A stretch of DNA of 64,000 nt, from contig JAUMIR010000005.1 of NCBI GenBank assembly GCA_030847615.1, positions 109,397,116-109,461,115 on the forward strand, written 5' to 3'. This stretch comes from Gambelia wislizenii. Taxonomy: Eukaryota > Chordata > Lepidosauria > Squamata > Crotaphytidae. Below the pieces are notes generated by a model. That model ran no database searches. It was not told where the DNA came from and saw nothing but the letters and a program-made list of their open reading frames with translations. Of this stretch, positions 47,385 through 58,150 are shown one piece after another. Each line of letters begins with the position of its first letter. Position 1 is the first letter of the stretch. The position numbers and the translations under genes were made by a program.

Positions 47385-47690
47385 ATGCAATGGGTTCCAT
47401 TGGTTTTGGGGTCTATTTTCATGGCCATTGAAGTGCCCAGGTGTGCCCTGATGAGTGGTATGAGGCAAGTTTGTTGTTAGACTTGACATTTTTGGATTTC
47501 TTTTCCCAATAGTGGTGGTGGTGGTGGTGTGGATATGGGCCAAGGAGTTGATGAACTCCTCTTCTTCATTTCTGTTGTGATAATATGACCACAGTGCAGG
47601 TCACTAATTCCATATCCCCCAGGTCCCCATGAGTCATTTGTCTGATCAGGGTCTTTGATGGTAGATGCAGGAATAAGGAGACCAGATACA
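47385..47690 (+). pseudogene. DIRS-like RNase H fragment
   Basis: Translation in frame with stops gives SSDAMGSIGFGVYFHGH, DLTFLDFF, GYGPRS and CDNMTTVQVTNSISPRSP, the blocks of a DIRS/Ngaro-type RNase H. The same segment recurs, with differences, at 59231-59463. It diverges after about 47690. Confidence 0.6.
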
Positions 47691-47872
47691 AATAAAGAGA
47701 CCACATATATAACTGGGATATAAAGGGCCACTTTTATTTACCTATAACCAATTTAACCCAATTCTGAGAGATCTGCAATGGGACAGCAACCTAGTGTGGG
47801 AATTGTTGAGGCAGGAAGTCAACTCCAAGACCCCCTCCCCAAATTCCCTTGGGCAAAAACACCTGAACCCCA
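47691..47872. repeat. Repeat flank left of Copia
   Basis: It continues on the other side of the Copia element at 58156. The motif ggataaagggcc-type text (ggatataaagggccactttt) suggests a transposable-element untranslated region, but the family is not identified. Confidence 0.35.
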
Positions 47873-48490
47873 TGTTGGAAATTGTGTAAAAATACACTGT
47901 TTAAAATATCAGGGTATTTTGTCCCTGTTTAAACATCCACACTGCACTTCACACGTTAATGGATAATGCAGCCAAATTTATAGCAGAGCTTAGCAAGCTT
48001 AATGCACACACACAGCATCTAGCGTCAGAATGTTAGCATGCATGTAAAAACACTGCTTAGCTTATAACCAAACACCCTTTGTCTTTTCCCAAGTTGTTTA
48101 ACTACCAAAGTAACCACTCAAGACTCAAAGTTAGTTTAAAAAGTACAAAAACCTCTTTACTCACAGTTTAGAGAGCTGATTCTTGGCAGATAACAAAAAC
48201 ACCATCAAAACAGACTAAAACTGGTTAAAAATACTTTAAAACTACATTGTTAAAAAACTATATTCAGGACGCCCCTTTCTGGGTCCTCTCAGTTCAAAGG
48301 TCCATGAGGATTGTTGTATAACATGGCATCTGGAACAAAGAAGAACCCTCAGACACTCCCCCTTCATCCCAGATTGCCCAATAGTAAAACTTTAAGAAGT
48401 TACATCAGCTCAGCTCATATGCCTTCTCAGTTAACCCTTCAATGGCAAAATCATTTCCACTTATTGGACTGCAAACTATATTTTCCAACA
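47873..48490 (-). repeat. Copia 3' LTR
   Basis: 618 bp, bounded by TG (tgttggaa) and CA (tccaaca). It matches the split right LTR. On the minus strand the sequence next to it (complement of tcccctctcagtcc, 48491-48504) is a purine run, gagagggga, that serves as polypurine tract. Confidence 0.9.
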
Positions 48491-48495
48491 TCCCC

Positions 48496-49814
48496 TCTCA
48501 GTCCAATAAGTGAGATATAAGTCCAAACTTTGCACGTAGTCTCTGGAACGCATCTCTTGGCAGTGGTCTGGTCAGGATACCCGCTGTCATATTGTTTGCT
48601 GCACAGTACATCATCTTCATCATGTCTTCTCTCACCAACTGCACACATTATGATATCTGGTTCCAATATACTTATTACGTGGCATCATTTTCCCACTTTC
48701 AGACAACACAACTTAAATTAGTCTCAAACACCTGAGTTGGTTTCTGTTCTAAAATGTTAAAATCAAGAAACAATTTATCAAGCCATTTCATTTCTCTACA
48801 GGCCTCTGCTAAAGAAACAAAATTTGCTTCAACATTTGAATGTGACTTAACCTCTTGTTTATGACTTGCCCATGATATAGGTGCATCCCCATACAGAAAT
48901 AGATAACCACTTGTTGAACTCAATCTACTATCAACACCAGCCCATTCAGCGTCTGAAAAACAAACAAGATTTGGATTAGCATTAGCAGGCAATCTCAATT
49001 GAAAATCTATTGACCCCTTTAAGTATTTCACAATGTGTTTCACTCCAACCCAATCTTCTTTAGTTGGCTCACTGACTTTTCTGCTAAGAATTCCTACAGC
49101 ATGAGCTATGTCTGGCCTACTATTTGTAGCTAGGTACAACAGCTTTCCAATTGCTTTTCTGTACATTACATTGTTTGGCAAAAGTTCATTATTCTCACTG
49201 TTACCAAAGTCTGTTCTCATTGGGGTGTCCACAGGGTGGGCATCTTGCATGCCTAAAGTTTCCAGCAGGTCAACAATCTTCTGCTTTTAACTCAAAACGA
49301 AAGATCCATCCTTGTCTCTTTGAATTTGTATCCCCAAGTAAAATGTAGCATCTCCTAGTTCCTTCAGCTCCACCTCTTTGTTCAAACTCTTCACTACTTC
49401 TCTGTAGTCAGCATTTCTCTGTGTAGCAATAATCAAATCATCAACATAGGTCAAAACAAAAGTTGAAAAACCATATCTGAATCTTGTGTACAAACATGGG
49501 CCTGCCACTTCTTCACCATAACTCTGTTCCAACTTGCATATTTCCTGGGCTGTATCACAATTAAAAACTTCACAAAGCTGTTCATGGTTTAAATTCTCAA
49601 ACAAAATTAATCTTGCTCTAGCATCTGTAACTCTCCAGTTTTCTTTCTTACTGGGATCATCAGCCTGTGCTTTCTGTAAACAATCTATGACTTCTGCTGC
49701 TTCAAACTGTTTTAAAATAATTTCTTTCCACTGTGAAAATGCCCCATTTCTGAGGTTGTTAGTCTGCTTCAAATCCATCACTTTTGTAAATCTCAGTGCC
49801 TCTCCTGCAGCCAT
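48496..49814 (-). pseudogene. Copia Gag-Pol with internal in-frame deletion
   Basis: The ATG at 49814 begins MAAGEALRFTKVMDL, a Copia Gag N-terminus, through about residue 105 (CDTAQEICKLEQSYGEE). Then without a stop it passes into the end of RT: AGPCLYTRFRYGF, the catalytic TYVDDLIIA box (about 49438-49464), then TFYLGIQI. One stop (TAA, 49287-49289) lies in frame, followed by DAHPVDTPM, YRKAIGKLLYLATNSRPDIA and the RNase H (CFSDAEWAG, SHSNVEANF). Zinc knuckle, protease, integrase and most of RT are missing. After about 48700 the frame shifts but TRPLPRD-like text shows the normal end. Confidence 0.85.
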
Positions 49815-50161
49815 TCTTGTTTCTCTCACACCTTCAGCCAGGCAAGACCTGTGTCTCTGTTATGCAAATGAAAGCCAAATGGTCCTCCTCAACTACTTTT
49901 ATGACTCAGGAGCCATAAACAAAAAAATTCTGCCAGCTCTCTCAAACTCTCTTTGTTCCCTCAGGGAAAATCAACAAGACTGCCTTTTGTTTAAAACAGC
50001 TTCACTTGGGAAAGGGTGAAAAACCACGCTTCTCTTTACTTTTAAAAATAAGAAACCCCAAAAAATTTTGGTTATCTAAGCAAAACGCAAAAGCCAACAC
50101 TCTTTAAAAATTCAAAAGCAAAAATATACAGCTTAAACATTCATAACTGCAGTCCATAACC

Positions 50162-50643
50162 TGTTGGAAATTGTGGAAAAATACACTGTTTAAAATATCA
50201 GGGTATTTTGTCCCTGTTTAAACATCCACACTGCACTTCACACGTTAATGGATAATGCAGCCAAATTTAAAGCAGAGCATAGCAAGCTTAATGCACACAC
50301 ACAGCATCTAGCATCAGAATGTTAGCATGCATGTAAAAACACTGCTTAGCTTATGACCAAACACCCTTTGTCTTTCCCCAAGTTGTTTAACTACCAAAGT
50401 AACCACTCAAGACTCAAAGTTAGTTTAAAATGTACAAAAACTTCTTTACTCACAGTTTAGAGAGCTGATTCTTGGCAGATAACAAAAACACCATCAAAAC
50501 AGACTAAAACTGCTTAAAAATACTTAAAAACTACATTGTTAGAAAACTATATTCAGGACGCCCCTTTCAGGGTCCTCTCAGTTCAAAGGTCCATGAAGAT
50601 TGTTGTATAACATGGCGCCTGGAACAAAGAAGAACCCTCAGAC
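50162..50643 (-). repeat. Copia 5' LTR, part 1 (interrupted)
   Basis: The first 482 bp of the right LTR on the plus strand, starting tgttggaaattgtgg and running into the BEL target duplication cagac (50639-50643). The rest is at 58013-58150. On the minus strand the sequence after the LTR end (complement of ccataacc, starting ggttatggactgc) is the probable primer-binding region. Confidence 0.9.
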
Positions 50644-51297
50644 TGTGATGTCCAGCCAGGACTGTTTAAATCTCCCCTGCATTTTCCTTTGTTTTCTTTT
50701 CAAGGCCTTAGCATGTCTGAGTATAGGAATACTCCATTGTATTAGATTTGTGGGAGGAGCTAAGAATTCCCCTGCATTTTTCCTGGTTTGGTTTGTCCTT
50801 TCCCAGCAAGCTCTGTTCACCTAGAAGCTTTTAGTTCCTTTGGGCAGTCTTTGCTGTGAGCTTTCAGAGAGCAGTTCTGGTGGCAAACAGGCCCAGACAG
50901 CCAGGAAGGGCATTTCTTACACCATCAGCCAAATTAGTTACCAACAATCATCAGCTAAATTAATTACCAACAGTCATCAGCCAAATTAGTTACAACAGTC
51001 AGAGGAATCAGGAGCTGAAAGGCCCTGCACCAGCTCCATTGAGTGAGGAGATCAAACCCAGAGAGATGTCACCCTGAAGACTGCTGAAGCTCCAACTGTA
51101 AAGTACCTTTCATTTCAAGCCTTTTAGAGCTGGGGAGGAGAAAGCCCTTTTCTTTTGTTCTTTAAAATAAACTTCCCCCTTTTTTGAACTGGATATTCAG
51201 CATCAGAGCCTTCTTGGGTAAAGGAGTTTGATCTCACCAGGGTACTGGCATTGCACACCCAAACCTGCCACCACCTTTAGTTGGGTGTGTCTTCACA
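50644..51297 (+). repeat. BEL 5' LTR
   Basis: 654 bp, TG...CA. It contains three ~26-bp tandem units (catcagccaaattagttacc, 50923-51000) and an AATAAA-like taaaataaac near 51166. Compared with the 3' LTR it has 74 extra bases: 9 bp near 50687 and 65 bp after about 51078. About 3 substitutions otherwise. Confidence 0.95.
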
Positions 51298-51895
51298 GTG
51301 TAAGAATACCTGGTGGCCTTTGCTGCTCCCATCTGTCAAGACAGAGTCCCAGTGCATGGCCCAGTATTGAAGCAAGTTCCCCAAGACTCGCATAGAGGGA
51401 GAAGAGACCTTTCTGTGGCTGTGAAAGGGGAGAAGCAAAAGTTGCTGTGTTTAGATAGCCTGTCTTGCTACAGCAGCCATCTTGGGTCTACTTTTTCCTG
51501 CAGAGTTCTGAGCACATGGTCAGCAGCCATTTTGAGTACTTCTTCCTGCAGAGTTCTGAGCACATGGTTGGCGACCATTTTGAGGCTACTTTTTCCTGCA
51601 GAGTTCTGAGCACATGGTCGGGGCCCATTTTGGAAGAGCTTTTTCCACTTAAGTATATGGATAGAGCATTATAAAGAGAATAACGTGTGTTTTATGTTTG
51701 TTCACACTGCAAATCTGAAGAAAGGAGCTAGAAGACTCTTCAACCAACTCCAGGTCTGGCTGTGCTGAAGTAGCATAGGAGTGGTGTTAGCAGGAGAGCG
51801 GAGCAGTAGCAGGCTGTAAGTAAAAATCAGCACTACACCGTTTAGTCCTCTTCATCCTTGCTGAGTTGTTGCTTTGGCAACTAGGACCAGCCAGA
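51298..51895 (+). repeat. BEL leader with ~49-bp tandem repeat
   Basis: Between LTR and Gag, cctgcagagttctgagcaca occurs at 51497, 51545 and 51595, giving a ~48-50-bp tandem. A tggtggcc at about 51312 might be a displaced primer-binding site, but no tRNA match is claimed. The leader ends at the Gag ATG (51896). Confidence 0.8.
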
Positions 51896-54094
51896 ATGGA
51901 TAGGCTTTCTGAAGAAACAGCACATGGACACACACATGACACTCGCTCCCTCAGAGACAGGCACCCAACTGAGAAGGCCCTAGAACTGCTGTTGGTGGAA
52001 GAAAGGCACTTAAGTGTGAAAGAACTGCAAGCCTGGAAGAGTTTGCAGCATGCTATGTCTTTGCTGTCAGCAGTCTGTGGCTCAGAAGACATGCAAAGAA
52101 GAGAGCTTACCCAGCAATCCAGTTTTCTACAGTGGAAAGAAGTGGTGAATAAAAGGATCCAAACACTTCAGACCATTAACAATCCCGATGCAGAATCCAG
52201 ACTAAAACAGTTCCTGGAAGAAGTCGAGGATAAAGAAAAGGAGTACAGTGCAATTTTGGACATAGTCAAGTTCCGGCAGCAGAGTTTGGAATTTAATAAA
52301 GAGAGTGAAAAGTCCCCTGCCGGCAGTGCCAAATCCAGCAGAGGAGTATACCCAGGGAAACCTCAAAGTGCAAAGAGCTCAAAAACCTGTCACACCAGCA
52401 AGTCTTCTTCGCACAGATGTGGTTCCCGCTCCAGTAAAGGTTGTAGTAGCAGTTCTTCTTCCCATGCTAGCTGGAGTTCGTCTATGGTAGCCCAGCAGTT
52501 CAAAGAAGTGGAAAGAATGAAATTGAAGTCTGAAATATTGCATGCTGAAGCAGAAGCAGCAATGGCCAGTGAAGAACTAACCTTTTCCCATCAAGAGGTT
52601 GATTTAGAAAAGCAAGAAGCTGCCCTTAAAGCAGAGCAAGAAAAGCAAGAAGCTGCCCGCAAAGCAGAGCAAGTGATGGAAGAAGCTGCCCACAAAGCAG
52701 AGCAAGAAAAGCAAGAAGCTGCCCACATAGCAGAGCAAGAAAGGCAAGAACTTGCTATTCAGAATGAGAAGAAACTTCTACTCAAGGCTAAGGAGGCTTC
52801 AAAACTGTCCATAAAGGCCAGGATTTTAGCCAGGACCTTCCAAGATGATCTGAGTGAAGAAAACTTGAGGAAGCTCCCTACACAAGAGCCTAGAGACAGG
52901 ATATCTACCTTGTTCTTTGTGGGTAAGAGCTCCCCACAAGACCCAGTGGTCAAGTCATCTCCTAATTTAGATGCCAACAAGACACAATTGCCTGCAGTTC
53001 CATGGTTTCAGCCTACAGAGGAACATGTCGGCAAAGAGAAGGTCATTCATCGTGACTGTCTACCTATAAATATGCCAGTCAATGAATCCTTTAGAGACCA
53101 GAAACCCATGGCAGGGAGCCAAAATCCCAGCCATGCTAGCGTGGCTATCCAGCAAGCCCCGGCTGCTGAAGCTCCCAAGACTTACAGGCCTAGAGAATCT
53201 ATGGACCTGCCTGCCAGTCAAGCTGATTTGCAGACTAAAAGAGAGACGATTCCCACCTTCATGGAGTCTTGTTCACCGTTTATGTTTAAAACTCCCAGGA
53301 AGGACCTTAGAGACAAGGGAGTCCAGAAATTCTCAGACCTTCCTGAAGACTTTATCTTATGGAAGGTAACTTTTCAGAGAGCCATTAGAGACTTGAAGCT
53401 GCAAGCAGATGAGGAGCTCACCTTACTCATGGCATGGTTGGGCCCCAACTCGTCATGTCAGGTCCAGAGATTCTACGCGGCCTATGTGTCAGACCCAGAT
53501 AAGGCGTTGCAGACAGCGTGGAACAGATTAGAGGAGCGATATGGTGCATCAACAGAAATAGAAGTATCCTTATTGGATCAGCTTTATAAGTTCCCAATCC
53601 TCAAGTCAAAGGACAACCATCAGCTTTGGGACTTAAGTGATCTTTTAGTTGAACTTCAGTCTGCAAAATGTAATCCAGAGTTACCTGGTCTAGCTTGTTT
53701 AGATCAGTATATCACGCAGAGGCAGGTGCTCCAAAAACTACCCTTTCAGCTCCAGGAGATGTGGGGAAGAGAGGTGTTTTCTTATAAGGAACTCAACATG
53801 CAACACTACCCACCCTTTAGTTACCTTGTGACCTTTGTGACAAGAGCTGCAAAGGAAAGAAATGACCCACAGACTGGGTTCCCAACCCTGTACCAGAATA
53901 TGCATCCAGGGAAGACTGTAAAGGAGGACAAAAAACCTATCAAAGAGATGGGGAAGAACACAGTTGTAGTTAAATCTACTGAGGTCACTCAGTTCAAGTC
54001 AGATAAGAAGCCAGAGACTAAAGAAATTCCATGTCCCATTCATAACAAACCACATAGCCTTGCAGATTGTAGAGTTCTCAAAAAGGCCTTATGA
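51896..54094 (+). pseudogene. BEL Gag (frame ends early)
   Basis: The ATG at 51896 (MDRLSEETAHGH) is chosen over an upstream in-frame TTG. The 732-residue product has a Ser-rich stretch (about residues 165-198), then a coiled coil of 11-residue repeats (KQEAALKAEQE-type, about residues 238-285). Next is a DUF1759-like capsid domain (about 478-625; RFYAAYVSDPDKALQTAWNR, LLDQLYKFP) and the first zinc-binding part CPIHNKPHSLADC (about 712-725). It ends with TGA (54092-54094) shortly after an A5 run (54080-54084), where a one-base shift leads into the next frame. It would form the RNA-binding shell. Confidence 0.85.
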
Positions 54095-54560
54095 CGAAAG
54101 GCTGGAAATAGCAACTAAAGCAAAGGTTTGCTTCCAATGCTGTGGTTCAAGAAGTCACTTTGCCAAAAACTGCAAAGTAAAGGTGAAATGTGCAGAATGC
54201 AGTAGCCCACAGCACTGTTCAGCAATGCACCGTTTTAAATCACCTTCAGTGTCACCTAAACTCAAGAAGAAAACAGAGAGTCCTAAAAGTGAGGCTGCAG
54301 AAAAGGCAGTTACACCTACTTTAGAAGCGGAGTCAGTTGTGGCATGCACAAAGCTATGCCAGGACTCAACACAGACTACGATATGCCATCCAATTTGTCT
54401 TGCTGAAGTTTTCTCAGAGAACAAACCTCACTTTAGAAAAAGACTTTATATTGCCCTAGATTCACAGAGCGATGCATCCCTGGCCATACCAGAGTTCTTC
54501 AATACTTTTGCAGTCAAAGCCAAGAGGCTTGAATACACCATATCTACCTGTGCTGGATGA
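54085..54560 (+). pseudogene. BEL zinc-finger and protease start (+1 frame)
   Basis: In the +1 frame after the A5 run, the Gag zinc-binding block continues: CFQCCGSRSHFAKNC and CAECSSPQHCSAMH. An aspartic protease start follows, with ALDSQSDASLA at about 54453-54485, where D-S/T-G is replaced by D-S-Q as in many BEL/Pao proteases. The segment closes with TGA at 54558-54560, and another TGA follows at 54564-54566 in the same frame. Whether the +1 shift is programmed or a mutation cannot be told from one copy. Confidence 0.7.
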
Positions 54561-54566
54561 CAATGA

Positions 54567-54953
54567 ATGCAGGGTAGAGTGGCAACTGAGTTCATGATTT
54601 CGCCATGCGGTGGCAAAAGGTGCATTAAACTTCCTCCATTAATAGAGTGCCCCTCTATCCCAAGAAACAAGAACCAAATAGCAACCAAGGCTGTAGTTGA
54701 AAGTCACGCACACCTGAAGGCTATAGCAAAAGAAATTCCTGCATTGGACGAAGATGCCGAAATTTCCCTCCTGATAGGCTCAGATTTCCCAGAGCTGTTT
54801 CAGGTCTTGAAGCAAGCAAATGGACCTCCAGGTGCGCCAATAGCACAGAAATTGCCACTAGGATGGATAGTAATTGGACCTGTGTGCGTCCATAGCAAAA
54901 GCCCACCAACAGTGTTCAATCTTACAGGCAACATCCAATTTCTGAATTCATGA
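54567..54953 (+). pseudogene. BEL protease C-terminal part
   Basis: Same frame as the preceding segment after two TGA codons. AEISLLIGSDFPELFQVLKQ and APIAQKLPLGWIVIGPVC are the second half of the BEL protease and the link to RT (the LIG-D and LGW-I-G motifs). It stops with TGA at 54951-54953, and TAA at 54993-54995 separates it from the RT block. The methionine here is not an authentic start. Confidence 0.75.
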
Positions 54954-54995
54954 CCCACACAACTACAAAGTTGTCTAAGCCACATTAAAGTCTAA

Positions 54996-57317
54996 TGCCT
55001 TGGTATTATCCCAGACAACAGTGCCATTTTTGAAACTTCATCAAGAGATGAAGACATAGCATTTTCCTGTGAGGAAAGAAAGTTCCTAGACATAATGAAT
55101 CTAGAGACAGTCCAGAATAGTGAAGGGAGCTGGATGGCACCCCTTCCCTTTAGAGAAGATCGACCAATTTTGCCTAACAACCGTCAACTTGCTGAGAAAA
55201 GACTTTTTGCTTTGAGAAATAGAATGCTTAAAGACCCCACTTTAAAGGAACAAATTGTGCAGTTCATTGAAGATCTGTTTATAAGCAACTATGCTGAAAG
55301 AGTTCCTTTGTGCAGTGACCCCCAAGAACAATGGTTCCTGCCATACCATAAGGTAACTCACCCACAAAAGCCAGAAAAGGTGAGAACAGTTTTCGACTCA
55401 AGTGCAAAGGTGCAAAACATCTCACTTAATGATGTTCTTCTTAAAGGTCCAGACCTGCTTAACAGCTTACTAGGAGCACTTCTGAAGTTTAGAGAAAGGA
55501 GAATAGCGGTGACAGCAGACATACACAAAATGTTCTATGCCTTCCTGGTAAAGCCAGAACATTACTGCTTCCTAAAGTTCCTGTGGTTCCAAAACACAGA
55601 AACCTTGGAAAATATCACTGAGTTCCGCATGAGAGTACATGTTTTTGGAAATACCCCTAGCCCAGCAGTACCTAACTACTGTCTTAAAAGGACTGCAGAA
55701 ACTTATAAAAATCAGTGTAGTACCGAGGCTTATCGAGCAATCAACTCAAACTTTTACGTGGATGACTTACTGATTTCTTTTGACTCAGTACAGGAGGCTA
55801 GCCAAGTCATTAAAGAGGTACAGTCTGTGCTAAATTTGGCTAACATAAAACTTCATAAAGTAGTCTCTAACAACAGAGAAGTTTTGGAGACTTTTCCTAA
55901 AGAAGAGCTTGTTGAAAAGGATGTCACAACAATCTTTGAAGACAAGCGTACACAGAGTAGCCTTGGTATTTTATGGAATGTCTTCACTGATAGACTTTTG
56001 ATCAGAATCCCAAAACTTGAACTTCAGACTACAAGGAGGAAAGTACTCTCTTCAATTAATAGTATTTATGACCCCATGGGTATTGCAGCACCAGTGCTTA
56101 TAGTGGCCAAAAACATCTTTAGAGATGTAATAAACCAAGTCAAAGACTGGGATGAAAATCTGCCCCCAGCCCTGGACTTAGCATGGAAGGCCTGGGCATC
56201 TCAGATCAAGGACATTGAACATCTTACTGTGCCAAGACAGTATGTTCCTGTAGAGCATGGACCAAATACCATTTATGAGTTACACATTTTTTGTGATGCC
56301 TCTGAAAAGGCAATTGCCGCAGTAGCGTATTTGAGAGCAAGGAGTAGCACCAAGAGGCATATAGGATGCATTATGGCCAAAGCAAAGGTAGCACCCAAAC
56401 AGACAATACCCAGATTGGAGCTGTGTGCTGCTTTGCTAGCTACCCAACTTCTTCAAACCATTTGTACGGAGGTGGAAACAAAATTCCATAGAACATTATT
56501 GTATACTGATAGTATGGTCGTATTAGGATACCTCACAAACACTACAAAGAGATTTAAAATGTACATAACCAACAGAGTGAACAAAATTCTTTCTTGCACT
56601 CAGCAAAGTCAATGGAAATATGTTCCTTCAGAGTTAAATCCAGCTGATATTGCTACAAGAGGAGCTTTAGCCCAAAAGGTACAGTCATCCACTTGGCTGA
56701 CCGGTCCAAAATTCCTGATGGAGTTAGATGTTCCAGATCACAACAGAAGTAGAACTGAAACATGTTCTGAGTTACCTGAGTGCCTGCCAGAGATTAGCAG
56801 CTGCAAAATAGACTTGGTAAATGCGCCCAGCATAAGGTTACCTCATTTAGATGCCAGGAAATTCACAAAGTTCTCTCAGTGGCTGAGTCTCCAATGTGCT
56901 CTTGCTAGACTCATCCATTTTATAACTTTCAGAGACAAAGCAGCACTAACAACAATGGACATGGTTAAAGCGGAAACCCTGATCTACAGGTCTGTACAGA
57001 GATCTGAATTCAAGGAAGAATCCAAATGCTTAGAAAAGCAACACTATTTACCTAGGCACAGTGTCCTTAAAGATCTATATCCGGTTATGGACAGCAGAGG
57101 TCTTCTACGTGTTGGAGGTAGACTTCAAAGAGCTAAAATCAAGAACAGCTTGAAAAATCCTATCATTCTGCCTGCAAGTAGCCATGTAGCCCTTCTAGTA
57201 GTCAGACACTACCATGAAAGAGTGCATCATCAAGGGCGTACCCTGACTGAAGCAAGTGTCAGAAACGCTGGTTTGTGGATTATAAACTGCAGAAAATTGG
57301 TTAACAAAGACCTTTGA
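54996..57317 (+). pseudogene. BEL RT - RNase H - truncated integrase
   Basis: One open frame of about 770 codons, in the same frame as the protease (first Met 55095). RT shows VFDSSAKVQNISLNDVL, AVTADIHKMFYAF and the catalytic YVDD box (55755-55766). RNase H follows with FCDASEKA (about 56289-56310), IPRLELCAALLA and LYTDSMVVLGYL, then ELNPADIATRG. The integrase begins with its zinc-binding HYHERVHHQ (about 57208-57234) and reaches NCRKLVNKD, then stops (TGA 57315-57317) before the second Cys pair. The DDE core and C-terminal domain are absent, so the polymerase part looks intact but cannot integrate alone. Confidence 0.88.
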
Positions 57318-57427
57318 CAGACTTAGTCACCCTGTTCAGAGTTAGATAAATCATTTTGGGTTTACTGTATAAATGGATAAGTTAGGTCATAGGATGGCAA
57401 AATTTCGTTGAAATTTTGAGCGGGGAG
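57318..57427 (+). other. BEL 3' untranslated end and polypurine tract
   Basis: 110 bp between the truncated integrase and the LTR. It ends with gagcggggag, a purine run directly adjoining the LTR that would prime plus-strand synthesis. Confidence 0.8.
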
Positions 57428-58007
57428 TGTGATGTCCAGCCAGGACTGTTTAAATCTCCCCTGCATTTTCCTTTTCAAGGCCTTAGCATGTCCGAGTATA
57501 GGAATACTCCATTGTATTAGATTTGTGGGAGGAGCTAAGAATTCCCCTGCATTTTTCCTGGTTTGGTTTGTCCTTTCCCAGCAAGCTCTGTTCACCTAGA
57601 AGCTTTTAGTTCCTTTGGGCAGTCTTTGCTGTGAGCTTGCAGAGAGCAGTTCTGGTGGCAAACAGGCCCAGACAGCCAGGAAGGGCATTTCTTACACCAT
57701 CAGCCAAATTAGTTACCAACAATCATCAGCTAAATTAATTACCAACAGTCATCAGCCAAATTAGTTACAACAGTCAGAGGAATCAGGAGCTGAAAGGCCC
57801 TGCACCAGCTCCATTGAGTGAGGAGATCAAACCCAGAGAGATGTCACCCTGAAGCCCTTTTCTTTTGTTCTTTAAAATAAACTTCCCCCTTTTTTGAACT
57901 GGATATTCAGCATCAGAGCCTTCTTGGGTAAAGGAGTTTGATCTCACCAGGGTACTGGCGTTGCACACCCAAACCTGCCACCACCTTTAGTTGGGTGTGT
58001 CTTCACA
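57428..58007 (+). repeat. BEL 3' LTR
   Basis: 580 bp, TG...CA, nearly identical to the 5' LTR apart from the 9-bp and 65-bp gaps and about three substitutions. The 65-bp gap is bounded by the short word gaag/aag, consistent with slippage or template switching. Confidence 0.95.
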
Positions 58008-58012
58008 CAGAC

Positions 58013-58150
58013 ACTCCCCCTTCATCCCAGATTGCCCAATAGTAAAACTTAAGGAAGTTACATCAGCTCATCTCATATGCCTTCTCAGTTAACCCTTCAA
58101 TGGCAAAACCATTTCCACTTATTGGACTGCAAACTATATTTTCCAACACC
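58013..58150 (-). repeat. Copia 5' LTR, part 2
   Basis: Continues the LTR after the BEL element: actcccccttcatcccag to ttttccaaca, aligned with 48353-48490 of the other LTR with a handful of substitutions. It is followed by the cccca duplication. Confidence 0.9.

Larger units (their letters stand above)
50639..58012 (+). mobile_element. BEL/Pao LTR retrotransposon inserted in the Copia LTR
   Basis: The element is 50644-58007 (7364 bp), flanked by cagac on both sides (50639-50643, 58008-58012), the 5-bp duplication typical of BEL/Pao. LTRs start tgtgatgtcc and end cttcaca. Inside are Gag with a long coiled coil and DUF1759-like domain, a protease-like segment, RT, RNase H and the beginning of integrase. 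BEL elements replicate in cytoplasmic particles and insert by a DDE integrase, but the core of that enzyme is missing here. Confidence 0.92.

Noticed and set aside
49534..50019. 161-codon plus-strand frame
   Set aside because: Antisense shadow of the Copia Gag region.
50923..51000. CRISPR-like array
   Set aside because: Three contiguous 26-bp units without spacers inside an LTR of a eukaryotic element.
57362..57595. Minus-strand frame in the BEL LTR
   Set aside because: Repeated in both LTRs and antisense; no domain.
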